Shown here: piece after piece, positions 38,215 through 47,824 of the stretch
How the letters are laid out: each line of letters starts with the position of its first letter
Numbering within the stretch: position 1 is the first letter of the stretch
From: Verrucomicrobiota bacterium
Lineage (GTDB): Bacteria > Verrucomicrobiota > Verrucomicrobiia > Opitutales > UBA2995
DNA: 64,000 bases
Reading direction: 5' to 3'
Assembly (NCBI GenBank): GCA_027622555.1
Contig: JAQBYJ010000009.1
Coordinates: forward strand, 26,975 to 90,974
Made by a program: the position numbers and the translations under genes
Notes under the pieces: model-generated
Database searches by the model: none
The model's input: only the letters and a program-made list of their open reading frames with translations
Told to the model about the DNA's origin: nothing

Positions 38215-39603
38215 CTAACTTAGAAATCCTAGAGGATAGGGAGTAATCATAGGGTCGTAAAAGTTCCTGATATTTGGAAAAACCGTATCCATTTCGGAAG
38301 AAGATACTCCAAACCATCTTGCTATTTCAGAGCTATACGCGTCAACCGACGTGGTTGGTATTAATCGTCCTCTACCAACTTCTTGGCTACTGCCAAGAAC
38401 CAGAGAAGGGTATGTCCCATAAATTTCACCACCGTTGACGGGTCCGCCCATAACGATGTGATTTCCTCCCCAGGCATGATCGGAACCAACCCCGTTTGAT
38501 GTGAGGGTTCTACCAAAATCAGAAGCAGTAAAAGTTACCACATTGTCAGTCATGCCGATTTCTTGAAGAGCATCTTTGAAGTATTTTACGGCTTGACTGA
38601 TTTCAGGTAGCATTAGGCCTTGAGCATTGTTTACTTCGCTGTGGTGATCCCATCCACCTGCTCGAATAAAGAATGTTTGTCGCTTCATATTCAACGTTTT
38701 ACGCGCCGCAATGGTCCGTGCTACCATTTTAAACCTCTGTGCCAATTGTGTAGGCGGGACAGGAGTAAAAATGTCAATTGGTTCAATTGCCGCATTAAAT
38801 GCGATCGATGAATCGATAAACCTGCGGGTGTTCTTAGCGAATGTCCTGGTAAATAGATTTTTATAATGTTCTTCAAGAAGACCGTCAATTGCTGCTTTTT
38901 GAAAGGGGTCAGTATACCCCACCATATCGGTCCCTCCCTCCAATCCGCTGATATAAGCAAATGCTTCGTTGCCAACCTGGAAAATGTTAACCCCGCTTAA
39001 AGATATGTTCATTGAGACCTGTGAATCCTCATTCATAGCCATCAATAAATCCGCGGTGCGACCTCCCCAGCCACCTGGTGAAGATCCTTTGACTTGTGGA
39101 ACAGATGTTTGCCAATGAACTTGTTGGTCAGAGTGAGAAAACAGACCGCTAGGAAGAGATCTTTTATTGTTGTAATCTGATTTTGTGGTTGGATGGACCA
39201 GGGTTCCCACATTTGCAACAAATGCTAAATCATTCATGTTATACAGTTCCTGGAATTCTTTCATTCCTGGATGAATTCCGAACTCTGAGTAAGGTTGTCC
39301 TTTTCCGTTCGAAGTAATGGGCAGCAGGTCTGTTTTTTCCAGAGCGATATTATCTCTCGTATTCTTATACTCTGCGTAGGCCGAAGCGTTGTTAGGGACT
39401 AGCATATTGTAAGAATCATTTCCACCTGCCAGAAATAAACATACCAAAGCTTTGTAATCATCATCGGGGTTAAGATTAGCTGCTGCAGCCGTGCTAGTCA
39501 TTCTTAGGTTTAGCAGGCTTGAGTATAATGCGGTAGAACCCACGGCAGCACAACTCGCTTCACCGAGAAAACGTCTTCTGGAAAGTAGTCTTTCGTTCTT
39601 CAT
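38215..39603 (-). CDS. DUF1501 protein with Tat signal (sulfatase-like fold)
   Basis: A 462-residue exported protein. The N terminus has a twin-arginine motif (SRRRFLG) followed by a hydrophobic segment, so export through Tat is likely. The conserved DUF1501 pieces are ALVCLFLAGGNDSYNMLVP, HPGMKEFQELYN, ATDFGRT-like ASDFGRT, and DHAWGGNHIVMGG. DUF1501 proteins are related to the alkaline-phosphatase/sulfatase superfamily and occur mainly in Planctomycetes and Verrucomicrobia, nearly always beside a DUF1800 gene. The function is unknown. It starts 10 bp after the DUF1800 stop and is clearly cotranscribed. Confidence 0.93.
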   Translation of the reverse strand: MKNERLLSRRRFLGEASCAAVGSTALYSSLLNLRMTSTAAAANLNPDDDYKALVCLFLAGGNDSYNMLVPNNASAYAEYKNTRDNIALEKTDLLPITSNGKGQPYSEFGIHPGMKEFQELYNMNDLAFVANVGTLVHPTTKSDYNNKRSLPSGLFSHSDQQVHWQTSVPQVKGSSPGGWGGRTADLLMAMNEDSQVSMNISLSGVNIFQVGNEAFAYISGLEGGTDMVGYTDPFQKAAIDGLLEEHYKNLFTRTFAKNTRRFIDSSIAFNAAIEPIDIFTPVPPTQLAQRFKMVARTIAARKTLNMKRQTFFIRAGGWDHHSEVNNAQGLMLPEISQAVKYFKDALQEIGMTDNVVTFTASDFGRTLTSNGVGSDHAWGGNHIVMGGPVNGGEIYGTYPSLVLGSSQEVGRGRLIPTTSVDAYSSEIARWFGVSSSEMDTVFPNIRNFYDPMITPYPLGFLS

Positions 39604-39613
39604 AATAAAATCC

Positions 39614-41701
39614 TTATTCTAAAATCGCAAATTCAGGGCTGATGCTGACCATTAGGATAGCTCTTTGAAGTCTTGCCAGGGCATAGTTCTCTGGAATCGC
39701 CTCCACCGCTTCAACGATGATCGCCTTGGACGTTTCTCCCAATGTTTGGTGGGTGAGTAGGAGGTCTAAGCGATCAATCAGAGCGTCTGCATTCAATTGT
39801 TTTGCCAGTTGTAATTCAACCGTTTCAGGTTCGCCTGGTCTCATGTAATTGAGAGTTGGCCGAGGGTTTACTCCACCTGCGACTCCTCCTACGAGGCCTG
39901 TTTCAATTAACAATTCAAAAACTCGAAACGTTTTAAGACCTGTCGAATCATCGAGAATTTGGAATTCCGGAGCTACGAGATTTGAGTCTTGGATTTCTCC
40001 ACTTGGAACATAATCGGGTAAATAGAAATTGAAAACTGAAGGGTATTTGTATGGGTGCATTCCAAAGTCGTCGTCAAAAGGCTGTATCCAGAAGTGAGCG
40101 TTTGTTGCGTTGTGTTGAAGATCAAATGCCCGGCAAAGTTGAGTAAACTTGAGTAGGGGTTCGCGCAGTTTTCCTCGTCCCTCCTCGATCATGTATCCTG
40201 CGTCTCTGGCTTCAGGATCGAGCAGGATTGCCTTGATTACTGCACCCAAGTCTCCGCGGACGCCTTCTCCATTATCAATAAACACATTCGAGATTCTTTC
40301 CACAAACTCCGGGCTTGGATTGGAGCACACAAAACGTTGGATTAGCCGGATTGAAATAAAGGGTGGTGTGTTGGAATGATTAAACAATACGTCGAGCGCC
40401 ATGGAGATATCTTCAATCGTATTCCCACCCGCTGGGATGATAGACCCATCGAACATTACTTTGACTGTTTTATCATGTTGGAAATTGTTCTCACGCATTG
40501 GATCCACCCGGTTGGGACTCCAATATAAATCGGGTTTATTAACCTGCCGGATCAAACCAGTGAAAACTTTTGCCATTTCTGTAATGTCATCGTTATCATA
40601 AGTAGGAATAGGCTCGCCTAGATCATCCAGCTTTAAGGTACCGTCATTATTAAGTAACCACAGGCCGATTGTGAAAAGTTGCATTACTTCACGGGCGTAG
40701 TTTTCATCCGGCAATTGCTGCCCGGAAGCTTTTCTGTTATTAACGTAGGTCAGGTAATCTCCCATCTTGGGGGAAAGCGTTACTTCCTGAAGCAGGTCTC
40801 GGAAATTTCCAAACGAGTTTCTGACTAGGATGTCGTACCAATTGACCCACTGAATTGGGTATTGGTTAGCTAAGCTGCCTGATTCCCCTAAAACAAATAT
40901 TTGTGAGAGTGCCCACGCCATTCGTTGTCTTAATTGATCAGGATTAAGGAGAGCAATATCCCACCATGTCGTGATCTTTAGAGTTGCCGGACCGCCTACG
41001 TACTCACTTCTGATATCTCTTGGGTCGATTGGATTTGAAAGCCCGAAAGAATAATAATGAGCCAAATGCGAACTAGCCTCCATCGCTTGCTGATCATCAA
41101 TCCAGGAATTGAAATCCAGATCAGCTTCGGCGAGAGCTTCAATGTCTGCCATGGAAGGACCAAATGTCGCTTGTTTTAGGAATCGAGCTGCGAGTGCTTT
41201 GCGTTGCAAAGTCGGATCCCCTGTTTCTGCCCTCAAGCGTAGAAAGGTAGTGTTTGGCCATTCTTCAAACGAAAGGGTAACTTCGTCAGCTGTTTCTTCA
41301 ATTTGGAAACCTTCGGCAACTGCCTTCCAGGGTGCGTTACCAAGCTTTGTTGCCATGGGGGTCCATTCTTCGTCCTTTAGATTGGCCTTGCCTTCCAGAA
41401 TGTAGATTAAATCTCGTTTTCCCGGAAATGGTAATAATACCATGGTTGATTGGTCCTCCCGACGAAATATGGGAGACGAACCTGTTTCAAATGGATCTAC
41501 TGCCGCTTCAGGCTCAGCGCCAAGAGCATATTCCAAAAATGATGGAACACCATCATTGTCAGGATCTTCACCAATTGGTTGACCTGGTATCTTTGCAAGC
41601 CACTCAGGGTAATCATCTGTCGCTGCAGCAAATCCTATTGTTACGGTTGTAAGTAGGGCTGTACATAGACGAAGAAATAAAGGATAAAGAGAAAGGTTCA
41701 T
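39614..41701 (-). CDS. DUF1800 exported protein with Ca-binding-like N-terminal segment
   Basis: A 695-residue protein with a signal peptide (ending about VTIGFAAA) and then a short DPDNDGVPSFLEYALG segment, an EF-like acidic repeat common in Verrucomicrobia surface proteins. The DUF1800 core follows from about residue 165: AARFLKQATFGPS, WALSQIFVLG, DENYAREVMQLFTIGL, NFQHDKTVK, and FICxxLIQRFV-like SIRLIQRFVCSNPSPE. The function of DUF1800 is not established. It is the first gene of the pair with DUF1501. No promoter was recognised in the 611 bp upstream gap. Confidence 0.92.
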   Translation of the reverse strand: MNLSLYPLFLRLCTALLTTVTIGFAAATDDYPEWLAKIPGQPIGEDPDNDGVPSFLEYALGAEPEAAVDPFETGSSPIFRREDQSTMVLLPFPGKRDLIYILEGKANLKDEEWTPMATKLGNAPWKAVAEGFQIEETADEVTLSFEEWPNTTFLRLRAETGDPTLQRKALAARFLKQATFGPSMADIEALAEADLDFNSWIDDQQAMEASSHLAHYYSFGLSNPIDPRDIRSEYVGGPATLKITTWWDIALLNPDQLRQRMAWALSQIFVLGESGSLANQYPIQWVNWYDILVRNSFGNFRDLLQEVTLSPKMGDYLTYVNNRKASGQQLPDENYAREVMQLFTIGLWLLNNDGTLKLDDLGEPIPTYDNDDITEMAKVFTGLIRQVNKPDLYWSPNRVDPMRENNFQHDKTVKVMFDGSIIPAGGNTIEDISMALDVLFNHSNTPPFISIRLIQRFVCSNPSPEFVERISNVFIDNGEGVRGDLGAVIKAILLDPEARDAGYMIEEGRGKLREPLLKFTQLCRAFDLQHNATNAHFWIQPFDDDFGMHPYKYPSVFNFYLPDYVPSGEIQDSNLVAPEFQILDDSTGLKTFRVFELLIETGLVGGVAGGVNPRPTLNYMRPGEPETVELQLAKQLNADALIDRLDLLLTHQTLGETSKAIIVEAVEAIPENYALARLQRAILMVSISPEFAILE

Positions 41702-42081
41702 TTGAAAGCAACTTCAGGATACTAAAAAAATACGGCAGATCTTAGGGCTATGATTGAAATAAAAAGAAAATTTTCGAGTTATGCCACCAAATTCTCCTGT
41801 CTTACAAACTTTTATCAAAACGGTGAACCAGTCCTTATTCCTGTTAAAATTCATGAATTCAGACCTAAATCTGGTCATTGGAATGTATCCCGATCTCTGG
41901 TCATTCCCCCATTGTCACCAAATCTACCTTGTTGTCCCGAGGGCTTTAAAATAATGATCTTTGATAAACAGTTTTTGACATAGAATGAAAGCTTAGAAAA
42001 GATCTTCATTCCAGTGGTGCCACTTATGTCTTACCCTGACGTTTTGGACTTTGCTCTTTTTTATAATTCTTAGGGTAGACG

Positions 42082-42095
42082 CCTTAAGCTTAAGG
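42082..42095. repeat. Perfect 14-bp palindrome
   Basis: CCTTAAGCTTAAGG reads the same on both strands. In RNA it could only form a 5-bp stem with an AGCT loop, so a protein binding site is as likely. It lies 4 bp before the terminator stem and 217 bp upstream of the lactate permease start. Confidence 0.7.
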
Positions 42096-42099
42096 TCAA

Positions 42100-42140
42100 A
42101 CGCTCCCGGGTGGATCCAAACCGGGAGCGTTTATTTTCTT
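42100..42140 (+). terminator. Orphan Rho-independent terminator
   Basis: ACGCTCCCGG / CCGGGAGCGT, a perfect 10-bp stem around an 11-base interior, followed by TTATTTTCTT. No plus-strand gene lies upstream for 4 kb (the last is dctM at 38201), so it should end an unrecognised transcript starting in the same gap, or attenuate a long permease leader. Confidence 0.8.
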
Positions 42141-42312
42141 ATTTGACGCTGATTCCGGGGTCGGCTGTGCCTTTGGTAACTATAGATGGCTGATTCCCTA
42201 ATAGGGTGTTGTGATTCATCGAGCTCATTTTAAGAGGCCTTCATTTGATTCTTCACAAATTTGTAGATTTGGAATTACATCTAGCCTCTAATCAACTCCA
42301 TTCCATATCTCC

Positions 42313-44079
42313 ATGTCTGAATTACCTCTATCACTATTGTCTCTTCTCGCACTTACTCCGATTCTTGTCGTTTTCGTTTTTCTGGTCGTTTTGAGGTGGC
42401 CTGCAAAGAAAGCGATGCCGGTAGCCTATCTATTTACCGCTGTAATCGCGCTATTGGTATGGAAAACACCGATTTTGCAAATAGGTGCTGCATCGATTCA
42501 TGGAGTAGTAACGGCCTTGAATTTATTGTTTATAGTTTTCGGTGCCATCTTGCTTCTGAATACTCTGAAAGCTTCCGGCGACATTCATGCCATTCGGCAG
42601 GGTTTTGTGGATATTTCTCCCGATCGACGGATTCAGGTGATTATCATAGCCTGGCTGTTTGGATCGTTTATTGAAGGTGCAGCTGGATTCGGGACACCAG
42701 CAGCAATCGCGGCACCATTATTGGTGGCCATTGGATTCCCTGCGATGGCCGCGGTTGTTATGGCGTTGATTATTCAAAGTACGCCGGTTTCATTCGGAGC
42801 TGTTGGAACACCTATCCTTGTTGGGGTAAACACAGGTCTTTCCGATCAACCTCAGGTGTTGGAGCTTTTAAATAAGCTAGGTATAAGCCACGATGCTTTT
42901 CTTCACGATATCGGTGCAACCGTCTCTCTCTTTCATGGAATTATAGGAACGTTTATTCCCTTAGTTCTGGTTGCCATAATGACCTATTTCTTTGGGAAAA
43001 ATAAGTCTTTTCGTGAAGGATTGGAAATCTGGAAGTTTGCTATTTTCTCAGGCTTGGCCTTTACGATTCCATACATGCTGTTGGGACGTTTTCTAGGTCC
43101 AGAGTTTCCTTCGTTACTTGGTTCATTAGTCGGATTGGTCATTGTTGTGAGTGCGACCAAGGCTGGCTTTTTACAGCCAAAACGAGTTTGGAATTTCCCA
43201 GCAGAAGAAGAATGGGAAGATGAGTGGAAAGGTGAATTTCATGTCGATGCCCATGATTCGGGTTCGAATGTTTCGCGTGGACACTTTCTTAAAGCTTGGT
43301 CTCCATACCTCATTGTTGCTGTTCTCTTGGTCCTTACGCGAACTGTTCCCCTCATAAAATCCTGGGTCACTTCATCGGCAGTAACATTTCAATGGGCGAA
43401 TATTTTCGGCACTGATATTACTACGAAAACTCAGCCTCTCTACCTGCCCGGTTTCCTGTTTATAATAACTGTGGTTTTGTCCTACGGAATATTTAGAATG
43501 AAAGCTCCAAAAATTTGTGAATCTTGGAAAGAATCATTCCATACCCTGCTTGGAGCTGCCTCCGCTCTTATTTTCGCAGTGCCAATGGTTCAAGTGTTTT
43601 TGAATTCGCAATCGGGTTCGCTCGAACAAATGCCCCAAGTCCTTGCTGAAGGGGTATCAGCCCTAGTTGGAAATTTGTGGCCCTTAATAGCTCCAACGAT
43701 TGGTGCTTTGGGTGCTTTTATAGCCGGAAGTAACACGATCAGTAATATGATGTTTTCGCTGTTTCAATTTGAAATGGCTCAAAATATTGGAGCCACAGAA
43801 AGTATTGTTGTATCTTTGCAGGCAGTTGGAGGAGCGGCCGGAAATATGATCTGTGTGCACAATGTGGTAGCTGCATCTGCCACCGTGGGTTTATTGGGCA
43901 AGGAGGGTAGTGTAATTCGTAAAACTCTAATTCCTATGACTTGGTATGTTTTGTTTGCTGGTGGACTAGGCCTTGTTTTCCTGAATGGAATTGGTCTTAA
44001 CCTGGGAACATTTATATTGGGAGCAATCGCCATCCTTTTGATTTGGCTTATTCGGCAGGGCGCAAATTCCAATTCTTAG
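42313..44079 (+). CDS. lctP: L-lactate permease (LctP family)
   Basis: A 588-residue, roughly fourteen-helix transporter for L-lactate or glycolate by proton symport. Family motifs are [20 protein letters not shown] (cut here), [39 protein letters not shown] and [19 protein letters not shown]. Length is near the family's 550-ish. The gene is alone; no lactate dehydrogenase or glycolate oxidase is beside it. A palindrome and terminator upstream may belong to its leader. Confidence 0.93.
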   Translation: MSELPLSLLSLLALTPILVVFVFLVVLRWPAKKAMPVAYLFTAVIALLVWKTPILQIGAASIHGVVTALNLLFIVFGAILLLNTLKASGDIHAIRQGFVDISPDRRIQVIIIAWLFGSFIEGAAGFGTPAAIAAPLLVAIGFPAMAAVVMALIIQSTPVSFGAVGTPILVGVNTGLSDQPQVLELLNKLGISHDAFLHDIGATVSLFHGIIGTFIPLVLVAIMTYFFGKNKSFREGLEIWKFAIFSGLAFTIPYMLLGRFLGPEFPSLLGSLVGLVIVVSATKAGFLQPKRVWNFPAEEEWEDEWKGEFHVDAHDSGSNVSRGHFLKAWSPYLIVAVLLVLTRTVPLIKSWVTSSAVTFQWANIFGTDITTKTQPLYLPGFLFIITVVLSYGIFRMKAPKICESWKESFHTLLGAASALIFAVPMVQVFLNSQSGSLEQMPQVLAEGVSALVGNLWPLIAPTIGALGAFIAGSNTISNMMFSLFQFEMAQNIGATESIVVSLQAVGGAAGNMICVHNVVAASATVGLLGKEGSVIRKTLIPMTWYVLFAGGLGLVFLNGIGLNLGTFILGAIAILLIWLIRQGANSNS

Positions 44080-44200
44080 GTGCGGTTAAAAACTTATAAA
44101 ATCTATCCATCTACTTTTGGTCTGTAAGTCGAAGCCCTAGCTTTCCGTCAGTTTTTGAATCCAGTTCATTGCTGGATTATCGCCTTTTTGGAGTTAACTG

Positions 44201-45358
44201 ATGGATCGTGTATTAAAGCGTTTTTTTGACGGATTATCTGGAAGATTTCGCATGCCAGCTTTGATGCTTTGCGTAATTCTTCAGCGTACCCCAATCATTA
44301 ATACAATTGTCGAACGCCAGTTTGGTTTAGGGCCCAATCTGGTTCATCTATTTAAATGGATAACGGGAGCCGGAGTCGTTGTTGGTAGTGTAAACAGTGT
44401 AACTGGGGCGACTGCCTCGGTACAACTCCTCCCGGGATTTGACAATACTCACGGCACGTTGGGTGAACCGTTTCGAATCAGCTTTGCTTCATCTTCATAT
44501 GTGGTTGGCTCATACAAGTTAGGAGCCGCCGCTCCACCTGGTTTGAGCCTGAGTCCCAATGTTAAGGAATTTGGAGTCGGAACGGTTGAGGGAATACCGA
44601 GCAGAGCTGGTGTCTACAATATGGATATCTTCGCCTATGAAGAAGACAACCTTACCGGCGACTCAACCTTACTAGCTCTTACCATTTATATTTTGGAAAA
44701 AGGTCCTACTATTACTGATCATCCAAACAGCGTCTCCCTTCAATGGGGATCAGCACTGAGCTTAAGCGTTTCAGTTGAAAATACTACCGGGGTAACTTAT
44801 CAGTGGCAGAAAAATGGACAGGATATCCTCGGGACAACTGATGCAAGTTATGATGTTTCCTCAGTGACCTCTTTAGATGCTGGGCTTTATCAAGTGGTCG
44901 TTGGTAAAGATGGTGAAACCAAGGTTAGTGACCTTGCATCCATCTCCGTAATGGCAAGTGGAATTGAGATGTGGAAAGAACAAGAATTCGAAGATCCTTT
45001 TGGGCAGATGGCAGATCCCCTGTCTGATCCTGATATCGATGGTTTTAACAATCTGTTTGAATACTCAATTGGAAGCGATCCTGAGAAATCAACGACACAA
45101 CAGATTCCCTCCATAGAAAGTGAGGATTCTTTTATGGGCGAATTCGTAGTTTATAAATTCCCCAAAAACCCAAATGCTAGTGACCTAACAGTAAGTGCCG
45201 AATTTAGCGATGGGTTGTCGCCCGCGAATTGGACACCGATATTTGATTTGCTCAATGGTATCCGGGTAATTGAAACCGTTTCTGAATTGAAAATAAAGGT
45301 CCCAAAAGATACAACTTGTTTTATACGTTTCAGGGTTTTAGGACCTGCTATCAATTGA
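44201..45358 (+). CDS. Ig-like surface protein, unknown function
   Basis: A 385-residue protein. The N-terminal 80 residues have no normal signal peptide: a basic stretch, then PALMLCVILQRTPIINTIV and a further hydrophobic patch near 50-65. Then a cadherin/He_PIG-like Ig domain (about 75-170, PPGLSLSPNV, GTVEGIPSRAGVYN), a second immunoglobulin-like domain (about 172-250, VTYQWQKNGQDI, LDAGLYQVVV), and an acidic DPDIDGFNNLFEYSIGSDP segment. The last segment matches the one in the DUF1800 protein. The C terminus is a beta-rich domain common to Opitutae exported proteins. GGAG lies 9 bases before the ATG. The role is unknown, probably cell-surface. Confidence 0.75.
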   Translation: MDRVLKRFFDGLSGRFRMPALMLCVILQRTPIINTIVERQFGLGPNLVHLFKWITGAGVVVGSVNSVTGATASVQLLPGFDNTHGTLGEPFRISFASSSYVVGSYKLGAAAPPGLSLSPNVKEFGVGTVEGIPSRAGVYNMDIFAYEEDNLTGDSTLLALTIYILEKGPTITDHPNSVSLQWGSALSLSVSVENTTGVTYQWQKNGQDILGTTDASYDVSSVTSLDAGLYQVVVGKDGETKVSDLASISVMASGIEMWKEQEFEDPFGQMADPLSDPDIDGFNNLFEYSIGSDPEKSTTQQIPSIESEDSFMGEFVVYKFPKNPNASDLTVSAEFSDGLSPANWTPIFDLLNGIRVIETVSELKIKVPKDTTCFIRFRVLGPAIN

Positions 45359-45371
45359 TTGAGGGATTTTT

Positions 45372-46400
45372 TTAAAGTCCTAATGAGTCCTGGAAATCTT
45401 CAGCACTCAACTCGATGCTTGGAAGCGGTTGGGTCAAAAGCGGAGCTTTTAGTCCGGGCAGGTAATCGCTGAATGGTTTGTCCTCATTTCTATTTCGCAA
45501 TGCATACTGAACCATCCCCATGCGGGCATCGAGATTATCAATCATTGAAACAAAAACCGCCTCGGGGGTTGCAGCCATTGCAGCCGCTCCCCATTCAAGT
45601 TCACCCTGGTGGGAAAGAATAATATGTTCCAATCGTTCCAAAAGTTCTGGCTCAAGTTTGGCAATCATTCCCGCCTTCCTGGCCATACGATAACCCAGTA
45701 CCACGTGTCCCTGCAATATGCCTGTTTTGCTTTTACTGACGCTCAGTTCGCCTTCGTATTCGATCACCTTTCCAATGTCGTGCAGAAGTAAGCCCGCCAT
45801 CGCCAAACTGGGATCGACTTCCGTATAAAATTGAAGAAGCGCTTTACATGCGCGTGCCATATGGACGGTGTGTTCAAGGAGTCCATGTCTATAAGCATGA
45901 TGCATAGAGACGGCGGCAGGGGAGGAGCGAAAGCCTGCTTCAATTTCTCCAATGGCAAGACGAACAGTTGCTTTCAATCCTTCATGGGGGATTTCCTCTA
46001 CAAACCCTTGAAAATCTGTCCATAGATCTTCCGGGTTTTCCAGGCAAGTTTCAACCAGCCGAGCAGACAGTTCCGGGGTCGCTAATTCTTCTTCGGTGAG
46101 CAAACGTGTTTCTGTCAGTCTTGGGGAAAAACGTCCCTGGTAGACTCCTGTGGTTAAACTCGCAAATACCGGTGAACCTTCATCGATAGAATCAATACGC
46201 GAATAAATCGGGTTATCTCCAAAGCAAAAACAATGGAAGTTTCCCGTTCTGTCTCCGTATTCTAAACTTAAATAAGTCGAGTCGTTTTTGGCTTTTTTAC
46301 TGGCCTTTTTTTTGAGAATGTAAACGCCCTGGACTTCCTCTCCTTTGGAATGGTCCATGGTCTTCATTTCTTGAATTGTGTTAATGGAATCTAGATTCAT
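45372..46400 (-). CDS. OB-fold/HD-domain hydrolase (YhaM-like)
   Basis: A 342-residue protein. Residues about 12-105 look like an OB-fold (TYLSLEYGDRTGNFHCFCFG), and the HD phosphohydrolase domain follows with the first His in HGLLEHTVHMA and the HD pair in LLHDIGKV. The arrangement is that of YhaM, a 3'-5' exoribonuclease of Firmicutes. It may trim RNA; the same domains also serve other nucleotide hydrolases. It starts at ATG 46400, 6 bp after the mgtE stop, so it is probably cotranscribed with mgtE. Confidence 0.83.
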   Translation of the reverse strand: MNLDSINTIQEMKTMDHSKGEEVQGVYILKKKASKKAKNDSTYLSLEYGDRTGNFHCFCFGDNPIYSRIDSIDEGSPVFASLTTGVYQGRFSPRLTETRLLTEEELATPELSARLVETCLENPEDLWTDFQGFVEEIPHEGLKATVRLAIGEIEAGFRSSPAAVSMHHAYRHGLLEHTVHMARACKALLQFYTEVDPSLAMAGLLLHDIGKVIEYEGELSVSKSKTGILQGHVVLGYRMARKAGMIAKLEPELLERLEHIILSHQGELEWGAAAMAATPEAVFVSMIDNLDARMGMVQYALRNRNEDKPFSDYLPGLKAPLLTQPLPSIELSAEDFQDSLGL

Positions 46401-46406
46401 AGTAGG

Positions 46407-47783
46407 TTAAAGTAGTAACCAGGATCCGAGGCTTAAGAAAATAAAAAACCCGGTGAAATCGGTTATTGTTGTTAGGAAAATGGAGGAACTTTGGGCGGGA
46501 TCAAGATTGAGCTTTTTTAAAGCAAGTGGTATGAATGCACCACTGAATCCTGAGATCCCCATGGTGAGAATCATTGAAATGAATACTACCAATGAAGTTT
46601 TAATGTCTTGCTTCCAAACGAATGCCAATGTAGCCCCGATCAGGCCGACGCCAATCCCATTTAGGATACCTTTAAAAAGTTCTTTTAGATATAGCTTTAT
46701 TTTGTCAGATTCGTGGATGTCCTCAAGGGCTAGGCTTCGGATAACCACAGCCAGGGTTTGAGCTCCTGTGTTTCCACCGGTCGCTGCTATGATAGGCATA
46801 AATACAGCCAGAAATGTTAGACTGGAGATTTGCTCTTCGAAAAATGCAACGACACACGAGGCAAGAGCGATGGTGAACAAATTAACCTGCAACCAAACGT
46901 GTCGTTTTTTCAAGCTGTAACCCACGCTGTCGTGAATGGATTCATCGGCTCCTGCACCTACCAGTTTTTGGATATCTTCGGTCGCTTCAGCCTGGATAAT
47001 GTCGATCACATCATCGTGAGTGACGATGCCGACGAGTCTGTTTTTTTCGTCAACAACAGGAAGGGCGATGAGATTGTATTCGGCCATTATGTGAGCGGCT
47101 TGCTCTTTGTCTAGGTCCGTCGTTAGCAGTCCAAGCAAATTACTTTTCATCAGGGACGTGATAGACGAATCTGGTGTCGCTACTAAAAGATCGCGCATGG
47201 ATACAACCCCCACGAGTTCATCGTCGGTATTGACTACGTAGATGTAATAAATGGTTTCCATACCAGCGGCTTGATCACGAATGGCTTGAATCGCTTCATC
47301 CACTTTGCAGTTGTTTCTAATACTGCAAACATCAGGAGTCATTATTCCTCCAACTGAATCGGGATCGTATTCCAAGAGGTCTTTGATCTCCTGAGCCGAT
47401 TCAGGCTCCATCTTGCTCAAAAGATTTTCACGCTTTTCGTCTTCAAGTTTATTAAAAACGTCTGTGGCGTCATCGGGATCAAGATCTTCGAGGAGTTTGA
47501 TTGCCCGAAGTTCCTGCATGGCATCCAGCACCGCGGCACTCGCTTCGACGTCCATTTCGGAAAGTATCTCGGTAGCTACTTCATCTGATACTAAGCGCAG
47601 AACCACACGTCGTTGTTCATTGTCCAAGCGATCAATGAAGTGAGCCAGTTCGACGGGAGGTGTTGAGGCAAGTTTGCGCGGGTCTAGCCTTTCTAGAAAC
47701 TCGTCGTCGAGCTCTAGAAGATATTTCAGCTCGTAACCGGTACTTTCTGGTGAACTGTCAGATGATGTTTTCGCCGCACTCAT
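46407..47783 (-). CDS. mgtE: Magnesium transporter MgtE
   Basis: Gated magnesium channel of 458 residues. An N-terminal acidic helical domain (about 20-130, with repeated MD/ELD pattern as DALQELRAIKLLEDLDPDDA style), a CBS pair (about 135-260, including VSMRDLLVA and GIVTHDDVIDI), a connecting helix, and five membrane helices with the selectivity sequence GGNTGAQTLAVVIRSLA. The start at ATG 47783 replaces a TTG at 47813. Length matches the family. Confidence 0.95.
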   Translation of the reverse strand: MSAAKTSSDSSPESTGYELKYLLELDDEFLERLDPRKLASTPPVELAHFIDRLDNEQRRVVLRLVSDEVATEILSEMDVEASAAVLDAMQELRAIKLLEDLDPDDATDVFNKLEDEKRENLLSKMEPESAQEIKDLLEYDPDSVGGIMTPDVCSIRNNCKVDEAIQAIRDQAAGMETIYYIYVVNTDDELVGVVSMRDLLVATPDSSITSLMKSNLLGLLTTDLDKEQAAHIMAEYNLIALPVVDEKNRLVGIVTHDDVIDIIQAEATEDIQKLVGAGADESIHDSVGYSLKKRHVWLQVNLFTIALASCVVAFFEEQISSLTFLAVFMPIIAATGGNTGAQTLAVVIRSLALEDIHESDKIKLYLKELFKGILNGIGVGLIGATLAFVWKQDIKTSLVVFISMILTMGISGFSGAFIPLALKKLNLDPAQSSSIFLTTITDFTGFFIFLSLGSWLLL

Positions 47784-47824
47784 GTGAGTTATTTTGACAC
47801 TACAGAATAGCAAATAGCTTAACG

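Larger units (their letters stand above)
41702..42312. other. 611 bp intergenic region, no supported protein gene
   Basis: Lies between the divergent DUF1800 (minus) and lactate permease (plus) genes. A 77-codon frame at 41750-41983 has no recognisable family or ribosome binding site. The right half holds a perfect 14-bp palindrome and a strong orphan terminator (listed separately). TTGACA occurs near 41973-41978 but no good -10 box follows at the right distance; TATAAT occurs at 42062-42067. Confidence 0.7.

Noticed and set aside
41750..41983. 77-codon plus-strand frame in the 611 bp gap
   Set aside because: No ribosome binding site, no recognisable family, unlike codon pattern; more likely chance.
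41973..42001. TTGACA as a promoter for the intergenic transcript
   Set aside because: The -10 at 17 bases (AAAGAT) matches only 3/6, so it was not listed as a promoter feature.
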